64,000 nt of DNA from Lactobacillus johnsonii ATCC 33200 (lineage in GTDB: Bacteria; Bacillota; Bacilli; Lactobacillales; Lactobacillaceae). Numbering within the stretch: position 1 is the stretch's first letter; each line of letters opens with the position of its first letter. Positions 48,922 to 60,850 of the stretch are shown one piece after another. Position numbers and translations under genes: made by a program. The notes beneath the pieces were generated by a model. The model searched no databases and was not told the origin of the DNA. It worked only from the letters and a program-made list of their open reading frames with translations. Location: contig NZ_GG670121.1 of assembly GCF_000159355.1 (NCBI RefSeq), forward strand, positions 104,651-168,650. Reading direction: 5' to 3'.

Positions 48922-51378
48922 TTATATTACTAATTCGTCAAGAATTGTAAATTTTAATTTACCTTGATGAGCTCCAACTTTTACAATTTGGTCAGTCTTA
49001 ATTTTTTCACTAATTAAATCTTCAGCAATTACATCTTCAAGTTCATGTTGAATTGCACGACGTAATGGACGAGCGCCCATCTCTGGATCAAATCCATCTT
49101 TAGCTAATACATCTAAAGCCGCTGGTGAAATCTTTAAGGTTACGTCTTTTTTAGCTAAGCGATCTACCAAATGACCAGTCATTAAGCTAACAATTTCACG
49201 CAATTGTTTTTTAGTTAAGCTATCAAAGACCACGGTCTCATCAATTCTATTTAAAAATTCTGGTCTGAAGAATTGTTTAACAGCTGCCGTAACTTTTTCT
49301 TGTTGAAGTTTATTTTTATCGGCATTATCAGCTGCAAATCCAACTGTCTTATCTTCTTGTAAACTACGTGAGCCAAGGTTAGAAGTCATGATAATAATTG
49401 TATTTCTAAAATCGACTTTTCTACCTTTAGAATCAGTTAAAAATCCTTCATCCAAAACTTGAAGCAATAAATTAAACACATCCGGATGAGCTTTTTCTAC
49501 TTCATCCAATAAAATTACTGAATATGGATTACGTCTTACACGTTCTGAGAGCTGACCACCCTCTTCATATCCTACATATCCTGGTGCCGAACCAATTAAT
49601 TTGCTTGTTGCAATCTGATCCATGTATTCAGACATGTCTACACGAATAATATTCCGTTCTGAGCCAAAGACTGCTGCAGCAAGAGCCTTAGCTAATTCTG
49701 TCTTACCAACACCAGTAGGTCCTAAGAATAAGAACGAACCGATTGGACGATTTTCATCCTTAATTCCGCTTCTACTTCGTCTAATTGCTCGACTTACGGC
49801 ACTGATAGCTTCGTCCTGTCCAATTACACGTTCATGCAAAATACTTTCTAAATGAGCTAAACGTTTAGTTTCACTCTTCTTCATTCTAGTAACGGGCACA
49901 CCAGTCCATTCAGATACAATTTGAGCGATCTTATCAGAATCAACAATCGACTTTTTAGAGTTTTTATTCTCTACTTTTTCGATTAATTTATCCCGATCCT
50001 GTGTAAGCTTATTTTCCTCATCCCGTAACTTAGCTGCTTGAACAAAATTTTGATTTTCTGCAGCTTGTTCTTTCTGATGAATAACATCATTAATTTGTGT
50101 ATCCAATTTAGTTAGACGAGGATCACTTTTACCGATTGCTTGAATTTTTACAGCTGCACTTGCTTCATCAATCAAATCAATTGCTTTATCAGGTAAGAAT
50201 CGGTTAGCAATATAACGTGTTGAAAATTCAACTGCATCATTAATTGCCTCATCTTCAATTTTTACATTGTGGAATTTTTCATATTTAGGGCGCAAGCCTT
50301 TTAAAATATCCACAGTTTCTTCTTTTGAAGGTTCACCAATTTTTACTTGTTGAAAACGTCTTGCTAAAGCTTGATCTTTTTCAATATATTTTTGGTACTC
50401 ATCAAAAGTAGTAGCACCAATCATTTGAATATCGCCACGTGCTAATGAAGGCTTTAAGATATTTGAAGCATCAATTGCACCTTCCGCGCCACCTGCACCA
50501 ATCAAAGTATGCATTTCATCAACAAATAAGATAACTGAACCATCCTGTTGAATTTCTTTTAGAATCTTCTTCATTCTATCTTCAAATTCACCACGATATT
50601 TAGTTCCAGCAATTAAACTCCCCATGTCCAAGGCCATAACTCGTTTTTTAGCTAGAGTATCTGGAACTTCATGATTTACAATTGCGGCTGCTATTCCTTG
50701 TGCAACTGCAGTCTTACCAACGCCAGGTTCTCCTACCAAAACGGGATTGTTTTTGGTTCTTCGAGATAAGATTTGAATTACTCTTTTTATTTCTTTATCT
50801 CTACCAATTACCGGGTCAATTGCCCCTTCACGGGCTCTTTTATTTAGATTCACACTAACTTTATCTAAATTTGGAGTCAATGACTTACCTTTTTTCATGC
50901 CAGTGGCTGAAGAAATACCAAGAACATTATCTTCTTCCCCAGAACCATCCATGAAACTATCATTTACATCCTGACTTAAATCTCGTGGATCTACACCAAT
51001 ATTTTTCAAAATTAAACTTGCTAAAATTTGATCACTAGCTAACAAACCTAGCAAAATATGTTTTGTCTCAATTTGAGCAATCCCTAATTCGTCAGCCTTT
51101 TGTTTAGCAAAATTCAAAACTAAACTTAAGCGTGGGGACATTTCCATATATGTGGCCTTTGGACTTGAACCATAGCCAGTATATCTTTCAATTTCTTCTC
51201 GCACTAAGGTTGGTGTTACATTTCTTTCACGCAAAAGTTTTCCAGCATCCCCATTAGCTTCAATTACTAAAGCAAGCAGAACATGCTCTGTTCCAATAAT
51301 TCGATGGTGAAAGTTTTGTGCTTGCTCTTTAGCAATTTCAAGAACATTTTTTGCACTATCACTATATGATTTTTCCAT
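48922..51378 (-). CDS. clpC: ATP-dependent Clp protease ATP-binding subunit ClpC
   Basis: Hsp100 unfoldase that feeds ClpP. The start is the ATG at 51378 (MEKSYSDSAKNVLEIAKEQ), with AAGGCGG upstream; 818 residues. It has two Clp N repeats, a first AAA domain with GEPGVGKTAVAQG, a UVR coiled-coil region (NFVQAAKLRDEENKL) and a second AAA domain with FLGPTGVGKTELAKAL. No ctsR or mcsAB lies upstream, where many Firmicutes place it; the upstream neighbours are tRNA genes. Confidence 0.95.
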   Translation of the reverse strand: MEKSYSDSAKNVLEIAKEQAQNFHHRIIGTEHVLLALVIEANGDAGKLLRERNVTPTLVREEIERYTGYGSSPKATYMEMSPRLSLVLNFAKQKADELGIAQIETKHILLGLLASDQILASLILKNIGVDPRDLSQDVNDSFMDGSGEEDNVLGISSATGMKKGKSLTPNLDKVSVNLNKRAREGAIDPVIGRDKEIKRVIQILSRRTKNNPVLVGEPGVGKTAVAQGIAAAIVNHEVPDTLAKKRVMALDMGSLIAGTKYRGEFEDRMKKILKEIQQDGSVILFVDEMHTLIGAGGAEGAIDASNILKPSLARGDIQMIGATTFDEYQKYIEKDQALARRFQQVKIGEPSKEETVDILKGLRPKYEKFHNVKIEDEAINDAVEFSTRYIANRFLPDKAIDLIDEASAAVKIQAIGKSDPRLTKLDTQINDVIHQKEQAAENQNFVQAAKLRDEENKLTQDRDKLIEKVENKNSKKSIVDSDKIAQIVSEWTGVPVTRMKKSETKRLAHLESILHERVIGQDEAISAVSRAIRRSRSGIKDENRPIGSFLFLGPTGVGKTELAKALAAAVFGSERNIIRVDMSEYMDQIATSKLIGSAPGYVGYEEGGQLSERVRRNPYSVILLDEVEKAHPDVFNLLLQVLDEGFLTDSKGRKVDFRNTIIIMTSNLGSRSLQEDKTVGFAADNADKNKLQQEKVTAAVKQFFRPEFLNRIDETVVFDSLTKKQLREIVSLMTGHLVDRLAKKDVTLKISPAALDVLAKDGFDPEMGARPLRRAIQHELEDVIAEDLISEKIKTDQIVKVGAHQGKLKFTILDELVI

Positions 51379-51428
51379 TTTGCACCGCCTTGCTTCTTTT
51401 AAGATCATACTACAATCTTTAGACAAAT

Positions 51429-51458
51429 ATCTTATCACTTACAATTAGTAAATGTAAA
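51429..51458 (-). promoter_or_regulatory. Predicted clpC promoter
   Basis: On the minus strand TTTACA (51453-51458) and TAAGAT (51429-51434) are 18 bases apart. The spacer contains TTACA...TGTAA-type symmetry, but no copy of the CtsR heptamer repeat was seen. Confidence 0.5.
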
Positions 51459-51486
51459 CCTTTTGATATTTCATGAACATTATATA

Positions 51487-51524
51487 CAAAAAAGTTCGTC
51501 TTTCTAACCCAAGACGAACTTTTT
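51487..51524. terminator. Terminator after tRNA-Pro
   Basis: The stem AAAAAGTTCGTCTT / AAGACGAACTTTTT with loop TCTAACCC has T-runs on both strands. It closes the tRNA-Pro transcript on the minus strand. Confidence 0.85.
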
Positions 51525-51541
51525 AATAAAATAATATTCAA

Positions 51542-51615
<74 letters not shown>

Positions 51616-51621
51616 AATAAC

Positions 51622-51651
51622 AAAAAAGACTCACGCTTCGGTGAGTCTTTT
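51622..51651 (-). terminator. Terminator after tRNA-Gly
   Basis: The stem AAAAGACTCAC / GTGAGTCTTTT with loop GCTTCG lies between the two tRNA genes and is followed on the minus strand by a T-run. Confidence 0.85.
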
Positions 51652-51655
51652 ATAC

Positions 51656-51730
51656 TGGAGCGGAAGACGGGATTCGAACCCGCGACCCCCACCATGGCAA
51701 GGTGATGTTCTACCACTGAACTACTTCCGC
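51656..51730 (-). tRNA. tRNA-Gly (anticodon GCC)
   Basis: The cloverleaf reads from GCGGAAG at 51730. The anticodon loop is TTGCCAT (GCC), T arm GCGGGTTCGAATCCCGT, acceptor end CTTCCGC, discriminator T and an encoded CCA at 51656-51658. Confidence 0.94.
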
Positions 51731-51790
51731 AGTACATTTATTAGTATAGCAAAACATCTTTTTATTGCAAGCATTTTTTTGAAAAAATAT

Positions 51791-51826
51791 AAAAAAAAAT
51801 AGACCGTCCTCTACGACAGTCTATTT
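51791..51826 (-). terminator. Terminator of lysS
   Basis: The stem AAATAGAC (51797-51804) / GTCTATTT (51819-51826) is followed on the minus strand by a nine-T run. It lies just after the lysS stop. Confidence 0.8.
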
Positions 51827-51832
51827 AAAAAA

Positions 51833-54399
<2,567 letters not shown>

Positions 54400-54458
54400 A
54401 CTTGCTCACCCTTTCAAATACCCTAATATCATAGCAAAACTATTCATTACACACCACT

Positions 54459-55334
54459 TTAATTTGCCTTCTTAAGGACATCTTTTAACTCATCTTCAGT
54501 AAAATGATATTTTTCCTTACAAAAGCGGCAAACTAACTCTGCACCATGATCCTTCTCAATCATTTCTTTTAATTGTGCTGGTTTTAAGGTAGCCAAGATT
54601 TGACTATATTTTTCTTTCGAACAATCACAAGCGAAAGAAACATCTTCTTTAGCTAAAATTTTACAATCAGTCCCTAAGATTCTCTCTGCCAAATTTTCAG
54701 GTGTCATTCCATCTAAAAATAAAGTAGAAAGATTAGGAAGAGCCTTGATTCTCTTTTCAACTTCAGCCAATTGCTCATCAGTAGCTCCAGGTAATGCTTG
54801 TAAAATAAATCCGCCAGCAGCCCCAATCTCATTATTAGGCTCAACAAATACTGATAGACCAACAGCTGAAGGAATTTGCTCTGATTTGGCTAGATAATAT
54901 GTAAAATCTTCTGCAATCTCCCCACTAACAATTGGAACTTGACCTGTATATGGTTCCTTCAAACCTTGATCCTTGGTTACCTCAAGCCAACCTTTTCCAA
55001 CGGCTTTTGCCACATCGATATGTCCATCTTTTTTAGGTGGAAGGGCTATATGAGGATTTTGGATATATCCTTTAATTGTTAGATCAGCTTTTGCTGTTAC
55101 AATAGTTGCTCCCACTGGACCATTTCCAAGTAACCTAACAGTTAATTCATCTTTATCTTTCAATAAAGTTGCTGACAAGAGCAATCCTCCAATAAGTGTT
55201 CTTCCAAGCACAGCTGAAGATGCACTCCAAGTATCATGTCTTTTTTGTGCTTCACTTACTAAATCTTTAGCATCAACCGTAATTAATCGTAAATTCTTAG
55301 TTTTATCAATTGCTTTTACTAAATAATCTTTCAT
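54459..55334 (-). CDS. hslO: Hsp33 redox-regulated chaperone
   Basis: Holdase activated by oxidation. The 291 residues end in the redox zinc site: CDC at about residue 236 and CRFC at about residue 269, the four cysteines conserved. GGAG lies 8 bases before the ATG. Confidence 0.97.
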   Translation of the reverse strand: MKDYLVKAIDKTKNLRLITVDAKDLVSEAQKRHDTWSASSAVLGRTLIGGLLLSATLLKDKDELTVRLLGNGPVGATIVTAKADLTIKGYIQNPHIALPPKKDGHIDVAKAVGKGWLEVTKDQGLKEPYTGQVPIVSGEIAEDFTYYLAKSEQIPSAVGLSVFVEPNNEIGAAGGFILQALPGATDEQLAEVEKRIKALPNLSTLFLDGMTPENLAERILGTDCKILAKEDVSFACDCSKEKYSQILATLKPAQLKEMIEKDHGAELVCRFCKEKYHFTEDELKDVLKKAN

Positions 55335-55346
55335 TTTTTCCTTCTC

Positions 55347-55381
55347 CTAAAAAATAAAGCCTATAAATTATAGACTTTATT
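55347..55381 (-). terminator. Terminator of the first yfhO-like gene
   Basis: The stem AATAAAGCCTATA (55353-55365) / TATAGACTTTATT (55369-55381) is followed on the minus strand by T6. It lies directly before the hslO ribosome-binding site. Confidence 0.8.
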
Positions 55382-55387
55382 CTTTGA

Positions 55388-58030
55388 CTAATATTTTTTC
55401 TTTTCCAAGTACCCATTAAATACCACTAGTAAGATTATACCTATGATACTTGTTATAACTCCAATAAGCAATCCAGGAGTCCTATATCTCATTACTACCG
55501 TATGTTTACCAGGTTTCATATCTAAACCAATAAATACATCCAGAGTTCGGCTCACCTTAACTGGTTTACCGTCTACTTTTACTTTCCAGCCCCTACTGTA
55601 TGGAATAGTAGTTACCAGATTTTCGTTTTTAGTGGTATTTATTTTTCCTGATAGATAATTATCTCTAAAAGTTGTTAAGTGCATCTGTTTTTTATTATTA
55701 ACTTGTGAAACTTTAGATCGCAATAAAGTTGAATTAATATTTACTAAGCGTGGCATTTCACTAGTCAGAATTCGTTTATTTTCTGCTAGTCTCCACTTAA
55801 TTTGGACCTGTCCTTTTTGATTTGCTCGAACACCAATTAGTTGTTTAACTTGTGGTTGAAGTCGAACATCCTTTTTATCAATGGTAATACTTAATTCAGG
55901 CTTATTGTTTCCATCCTGCGTTGCATGATAAGTAGTTAGTGGATCCGCAAATCCCATTAAATCTTTACCAAATTGGACATAGGCCGTTTCTTTTGGTTTC
56001 AAACCGTCAAAAGTAAAAGTTACACTTCCCGCTTTATCAGATGTCCGAGTTACTGTAAACTTCTTCTTTTCTTGATTCAACTTACTATCAGTTACTTTAA
56101 TTTTTGCAACTTTTGGACTATAAGTTAAGACATTTCCTTGAGTTTGAGTTAACGAATTTAAAACTAGATTTTGATTATAAACAGGATCATTACTCTTAAA
56201 TTTTAAATTATTAGATAAGTTACCAGCAAAAATAAGTGGTAATGTATCAGTTCGATATGCTGTGTACTGCTTTTCTTTTAATAAAATTTGATTATTTTTC
56301 AAATCATCTCTCAGCCCATAACTAATATATTCAGGAGAGATACTCTGACTTGGTAAGGAATTATCAATAACACCGCCAATATTTAAAATAGCATCAGTCA
56401 CTACTGTTCCGGTTTTATAGAAATAATAATAACCATATGCTGATAATCCTAAGTTAGCATATAATTTACTAATTTTTGGATCATTATTAGAAGAAAAAAT
56501 CTCTGCTCCTTTGTAGTTAAATGCATAGCTTTCACCACGATCATTATTTAAAAAATAATTTTTGGCTATTCTTTTACTTTTAACACCGGCTGGCAAATGA
56601 TCAAATAACTCTTGGTTTTCTGTTACATAATTAGAGTATATGTTACTTCTCATCCCTATTCGATCCAACATCAGATAACTACTAATAGCAATCTCTACTA
56701 CTCCTACCATCACAAGAGCAAAACGAAATGATTTATGGTCTGAAAAATAAAGTAAAAGACTAAATAAAATAATTAAGCCCAGCGAAACCAACATATACAT
56801 ATCGTATTTTCCATAGTGCAATCTTAAGACAGTCACTACAAGTCCAACAACGAAATAGATTCCTGATGCTAATAGAAGTTGTTCTTTCTTTAAATCGAAA
56901 CTTGCTAATTCTTTTGCAGCTAATAATAAAATCCAAAAGATAATAATAAAACTAAATCTATATGGAAAACCAACTGGTTTTTGTCCTCCATGCCAGAAAA
57001 GATAAATTTTTGTTTGAACCAAACTTAGTAGAAAAACTAGACCAATCACTAAGTTAATAATTCTTTCTTTTTTTGAATTCTTATTATCAATAAAGTACAA
57101 AATAAAAATAATTATTGTCAAAGTACCAATAAATAAAAGGGGCGATCCATTAAAGGTATTTTTCATAAAGAGAGCAGATATACTTTTGGCAATTGAAGAA
57201 ACGGGACTTAGTCTAAAACCTTCATTGATAGTATGTTCAGCAAATTTATTATTAGATAAATTCATCCAGGTTGGTAAAGTAACAACCGCACTAATTAGCC
57301 CACTAATTAGTGAACTTATTACAAAATCAATTATCTGCTGGATGAATATTTTTTTATCCTTAAAATTATTGATTGTATAAGCACAAAAGGCAATTACCAT
57401 GAAGATACAAATCATGTAGCCAATATAATAGTTAAAAATTATGGCACATGCTAGCAAGACAATATAAAGAGTCCAGTGTCTTTTAACTAAACCTTTGATC
57501 AGAGCATAAATAATTAATGGTAATAAGATTACCCCATCGAGCCACATTAAATTTGCTCCATATCCGATGCAGTATCCACTTAATCCATAAATAATCCCCA
57601 GAAAAACTGAATAGATCTGATTTTTAAAATTGAAAAAATTTAAGATTAAAAATGTAAATGCTGCACTAGCTAAACCTAATTTGATAATAATTATTACATA
57701 AAGTGCTAAATTTATTTGACTAGCTGGGAATAATAAAATTAGTAAATTAAATGGGCTAGCAAGATAGTAACTAATGTTTCCAGCCATATCCGCGCCTAAC
57801 CCATTAGCAAAACTAAATTGCAAACTGTTCCAGTTTCCTAAAATCAAACGACGAAGATATTGAAAAAATGATAGATATTCATCTGGTAAATCTCCGCCCC
57901 ATAAAACTCCACCTAAAAACGGATTACAATTTGCCAAACTAGATACAATTAGGAAAATCGCTATAGTTATTCCGAAACTTATCAAACACAGTTTCAGAAT
58001 ATTTTTCTTTTCTTTACTCAACTTTTTCAT
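55388..58030 (-). CDS. YfhO-family membrane protein, paralog 1
   Basis: An 880-residue polytopic protein of the bacterial YfhO family. It has about a dozen membrane helices in the first half (for example the GLSGYCIGYGANLMWLDG loop), a long extracytoplasmic region (about residues 420-820, with VTENQELFDHLPAG and YNQNLVLNSLTQTQGN) and a last helix plus lysine-rich tail. Family members in Bacillus and Staphylococcus act in teichoic-acid glycosylation as GT-C-like enzymes; that role is extrapolated. The ATG at 58030 follows AAGGATAAT; a GTG at 58054 is less likely. It is a tandem copy of the gene at 58093. Confidence 0.88.
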   Translation of the reverse strand: MKKLSKEKKNILKLCLISFGITIAIFLIVSSLANCNPFLGGVLWGGDLPDEYLSFFQYLRRLILGNWNSLQFSFANGLGADMAGNISYYLASPFNLLILLFPASQINLALYVIIIIKLGLASAAFTFLILNFFNFKNQIYSVFLGIIYGLSGYCIGYGANLMWLDGVILLPLIIYALIKGLVKRHWTLYIVLLACAIIFNYYIGYMICIFMVIAFCAYTINNFKDKKIFIQQIIDFVISSLISGLISAVVTLPTWMNLSNNKFAEHTINEGFRLSPVSSIAKSISALFMKNTFNGSPLLFIGTLTIIIFILYFIDNKNSKKERIINLVIGLVFLLSLVQTKIYLFWHGGQKPVGFPYRFSFIIIFWILLLAAKELASFDLKKEQLLLASGIYFVVGLVVTVLRLHYGKYDMYMLVSLGLIILFSLLLYFSDHKSFRFALVMVGVVEIAISSYLMLDRIGMRSNIYSNYVTENQELFDHLPAGVKSKRIAKNYFLNNDRGESYAFNYKGAEIFSSNNDPKISKLYANLGLSAYGYYYFYKTGTVVTDAILNIGGVIDNSLPSQSISPEYISYGLRDDLKNNQILLKEKQYTAYRTDTLPLIFAGNLSNNLKFKSNDPVYNQNLVLNSLTQTQGNVLTYSPKVAKIKVTDSKLNQEKKKFTVTRTSDKAGSVTFTFDGLKPKETAYVQFGKDLMGFADPLTTYHATQDGNNKPELSITIDKKDVRLQPQVKQLIGVRANQKGQVQIKWRLAENKRILTSEMPRLVNINSTLLRSKVSQVNNKKQMHLTTFRDNYLSGKINTTKNENLVTTIPYSRGWKVKVDGKPVKVSRTLDVFIGLDMKPGKHTVVMRYRTPGLLIGVITSIIGIILLVVFNGYLEKKKY

Positions 58031-58049
58031 TATTATCCTTAATTCTAAA

Positions 58050-58077
58050 TACACCCCTCTAATTTTAGAGGGGTGTA
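58050..58077. repeat. Strong hairpin between the two yfhO genes
   Basis: TACACCCCTCTAA (58050-58062) and TTAGAGGGGTGTA (58065-58077) form a nearly perfect palindrome. It lies 15 bases after the yfhO paralog 2 stop and 20 bases before the paralog 1 start. There is only a weak T-stretch after it, so it may be a partial terminator or a processing/stability element rather than a full stop. Confidence 0.75.
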
Positions 58078-58092
58078 CAATCTTTATTTCAC

Positions 58093-60768
58093 CTATTTAT
58101 TAGTTTTCTGACTAATAGATGTTTTATTTTTCTTTAGATAGACCGTATATATAGCTAAGGCAATAATACCGATAATGCTTAGTAAAGCACCGATGACGAA
58201 ACCAGGTGTTCTATATTTGAAAGTTATTTGATGAGTTCCCGGCTTTAATTTTAAGCCAATAAATACTTTCAAAGTTCGATTAATTTTAACTGGTTTTCCG
58301 TCAACTTCTGCTCGCCATCCTTTACTGTAAGGAATGGTGGTTGCTAAGTTTTCATTTTTATCAGTCTTTACTGTTCCAGCTATATAGCTATCCCTAAACG
58401 CAGAAAACTTCATGCGATTATTTTGAGCTTTTTTAACCTTATCTTCTAATGCAGTCTGATCAATATTCACAAAACGTGGATATTTAAACTCAACTTCATT
58501 TGACTTTCCGTCTAAAGTCATCTTCACTACCAGTTTTCCGTCTTTATCAGCTTGAACTCCAATAAGTTGATCTGTGTATTGTTGAAGATGAACATCTTTT
58601 CCATTAATTGAGACAGTAAATGGTAAACGGTAATCCGGCTTTTGCTTCATTTGATAGCTATTTAAAACCACAATCTGCTCCATTAAATTCTTACTAAAGC
58701 GGATGTACCCAACTTGATCAGGTTTCAAATTGTTATATGTAAAGGTTATAGTACCAGGATTTTCGGAAGTTCTCTTAGCTTTAAACTTACCTTTCTTAAA
58801 TTTAAGATTTATATTCTTAGAATTAATTTCAGCATTTTTAGAGCTATAGCTCAAAACATCTTTTTTAGTTTGAGTTAAAGAATTTAAAACCAAATTTTGA
58901 TTATATACTGGATTTTCTTCTTTAAACTTCAGCTTATTAGCTAAACCACCTGCAAAGGCAAAAGGTAAAGTTTCATTTCGATAGGCCGTCTTATCACCCT
59001 GTTTTAGAATTACAGGGTGGTTCTTTAAATCATTTCTCAAACCATAGCTAATGTATTCTGGTGAAACGCTTTGATTAGAAAGCGAACTATTAATAAATGT
59101 TTTTACATTAAAAATAGCATCTGTTACTACGGTACCTGTTTGATAATAGTAGAAATAACGAAAAGTTGAAAAACCAAGATCTGTCATTAATGAACTAATG
59201 CGAGAATCATTATTTGATGAAAATTCTTCCATCCCCCGGTAATTAAAAGTGTATCCCTCACCGCGATCATTATTTAGTTCATAGTTTTTAGCCAATCTAC
59301 CCGTTTTATCAGAATTTGGAATTCGAGAAATAATACTCTGATTCTCAGACACATAAGATGGATATGCTCCACTTTTCATTCCGAGATGATTCAACCCAAT
59401 ATAGGCATTACCAGCTAATTCAACTAATCCTACCAATAATAAAGTTATACGAACAAATCGTTTATCAGAGAAATAAACCAAGATTCCAAATATAATTACT
59501 AGGACAACTGCCAGCCAAGCATAACCGTTCCATGGTCCAATTCTACGACGAATATATACAGCTGCTAAACTAATAAGTAAGTAAATTCCAGCAGCAATAA
59601 GTCTTTCGTTTTTACTTTCTTTTCGATACTCACTTAAATTAGAGAGTTCCTTTGCTGCCAAAAGTAAAAACCAGAATACAATAATAAATCCAAAACGATA
59701 TGGATAAGCAATAGTTTGTTGACCACCATGCCAAAAGAGATAGATTTTTGGCACAGTAATACTCAACACAAAAAATAGTCCAATAACTAGATTAGTAATT
59801 CTTTCTTTGATAGAGTTACGTCCATCAATAAAGTAAAGAATAAATACAATTAAAACTAACGTACCAACAAAAATTGGTGCCCAATCATTGTAAGTATCAC
59901 CAATAAATAATCTTGAAACAGCTTTTCCGCCACTAATTAAAGTTTTAATTTCAAAATTAGAATTAAAGTCTGCCTGAGATAACTTATTGCTAGAAAGGTT
60001 AAAGAAAGTTGGCAGGATAACTACTGCGCTGATTAACCCACTAATGATTGAACTAATTGCAAAACCGGTAAATTGATGAAGAAAAGTTTTGCGATTTTCA
60101 AAATTGTTAACTGTATATGCCAAAAACAATATTACTAAAAAGATACAAATCATGTAGCCAATATAGTAATTAAAAATAATAGCACATGCTAGTAAAACAC
60201 TGTAAGCCAGCCAAACATTCTTCCGGATTCCTCTGATCAGTGCATAGGAAATTAACGGAAGTAAGACTAAACCATCAAACCACATTACATTTCCAGCATA
60301 CGCAATCGAATATCCGCTCAAGCCATAAGCAATTCCTAAAAAGACAGGATATGCTTGATACTTAAACTTAAACAATTTCAAAGTCAGCCAAGTAAAGGTT
60401 CCACTCATTAAACCTAATTTGATCAGGATAATAATATACACAGCAATATTCATTTTACTTGCTGGGAAAAGGAACACAATAAAATTGAGTGGGCTAAGAA
60501 GATAATAGCCAATATTTCCGGCCATATCTCCACCCAAACCATTGAGAAAACTAAATCCTGCACTACTCCAATTACCGAGCATTAAATGACGATAATATTG
60601 AAAGAAGGACAAATATTGATTTGGTAAATCCCCACTATACAGAACTCCCCCAAAGATTGGATTACAATCTGTCAAAGTAGATAAAAGGAAAAAGAAAACT
60701 ATAGTTGTTAAACAACTTATTAGGCTTATCTTTAAAATCTTTTTTTCTTTTTTACTTAAATATTTCAT
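58093..60768 (-). CDS. YfhO-family membrane protein, paralog 2
   Basis: An 891-residue protein with the same plan as paralog 1: N-terminal LSKKEKKILKISLISC, membrane loop GLSGYSIAYAGNVMWFDG, extracytoplasmic VSENQSIISRIPNS and YNQNLVLNSLTQTKKD, and C-terminal KPGTHQITFKYRTPG. The two clearly arose by tandem duplication. Start choice is uncertain: the ATG at 60768 matches the start of paralog 1 but lies 16 bases after AAAGGAG; a TTG at 60780 lies only 4 bases after it. That AAAGGAG is also part of the ftsH terminator stem. Confidence 0.85.
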   Translation of the reverse strand: MKYLSKKEKKILKISLISCLTTIVFFFLLSTLTDCNPIFGGVLYSGDLPNQYLSFFQYYRHLMLGNWSSAGFSFLNGLGGDMAGNIGYYLLSPLNFIVFLFPASKMNIAVYIIILIKLGLMSGTFTWLTLKLFKFKYQAYPVFLGIAYGLSGYSIAYAGNVMWFDGLVLLPLISYALIRGIRKNVWLAYSVLLACAIIFNYYIGYMICIFLVILFLAYTVNNFENRKTFLHQFTGFAISSIISGLISAVVILPTFFNLSSNKLSQADFNSNFEIKTLISGGKAVSRLFIGDTYNDWAPIFVGTLVLIVFILYFIDGRNSIKERITNLVIGLFFVLSITVPKIYLFWHGGQQTIAYPYRFGFIIVFWFLLLAAKELSNLSEYRKESKNERLIAAGIYLLISLAAVYIRRRIGPWNGYAWLAVVLVIIFGILVYFSDKRFVRITLLLVGLVELAGNAYIGLNHLGMKSGAYPSYVSENQSIISRIPNSDKTGRLAKNYELNNDRGEGYTFNYRGMEEFSSNNDSRISSLMTDLGFSTFRYFYYYQTGTVVTDAIFNVKTFINSSLSNQSVSPEYISYGLRNDLKNHPVILKQGDKTAYRNETLPFAFAGGLANKLKFKEENPVYNQNLVLNSLTQTKKDVLSYSSKNAEINSKNINLKFKKGKFKAKRTSENPGTITFTYNNLKPDQVGYIRFSKNLMEQIVVLNSYQMKQKPDYRLPFTVSINGKDVHLQQYTDQLIGVQADKDGKLVVKMTLDGKSNEVEFKYPRFVNIDQTALEDKVKKAQNNRMKFSAFRDSYIAGTVKTDKNENLATTIPYSKGWRAEVDGKPVKINRTLKVFIGLKLKPGTHQITFKYRTPGFVIGALLSIIGIIALAIYTVYLKKNKTSISQKTNK

Positions 60769-60778
60769 TCTTAATACC

Positions 60779-60826
60779 AAAAAACTCCTTTCTAAAATCT
60801 GTAATTTCAGTATTAGAAAGGAGTTT
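60779..60826 (-). terminator. Terminator of ftsH, containing the next gene's Shine-Dalgarno
   Basis: The 13-base perfect stem (60814-60826 with 60782-60794) is followed on the minus strand by T6 (60784-60779), a classic terminator about 25 bases after ftsH. Its 3' arm contains AAAGGAG (complement of 60785-60791), the only candidate ribosome-binding site for yfhO paralog 2. Confidence 0.85.
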
Positions 60827-60850
60827 AAACATCACTCTTACAATAAACTC

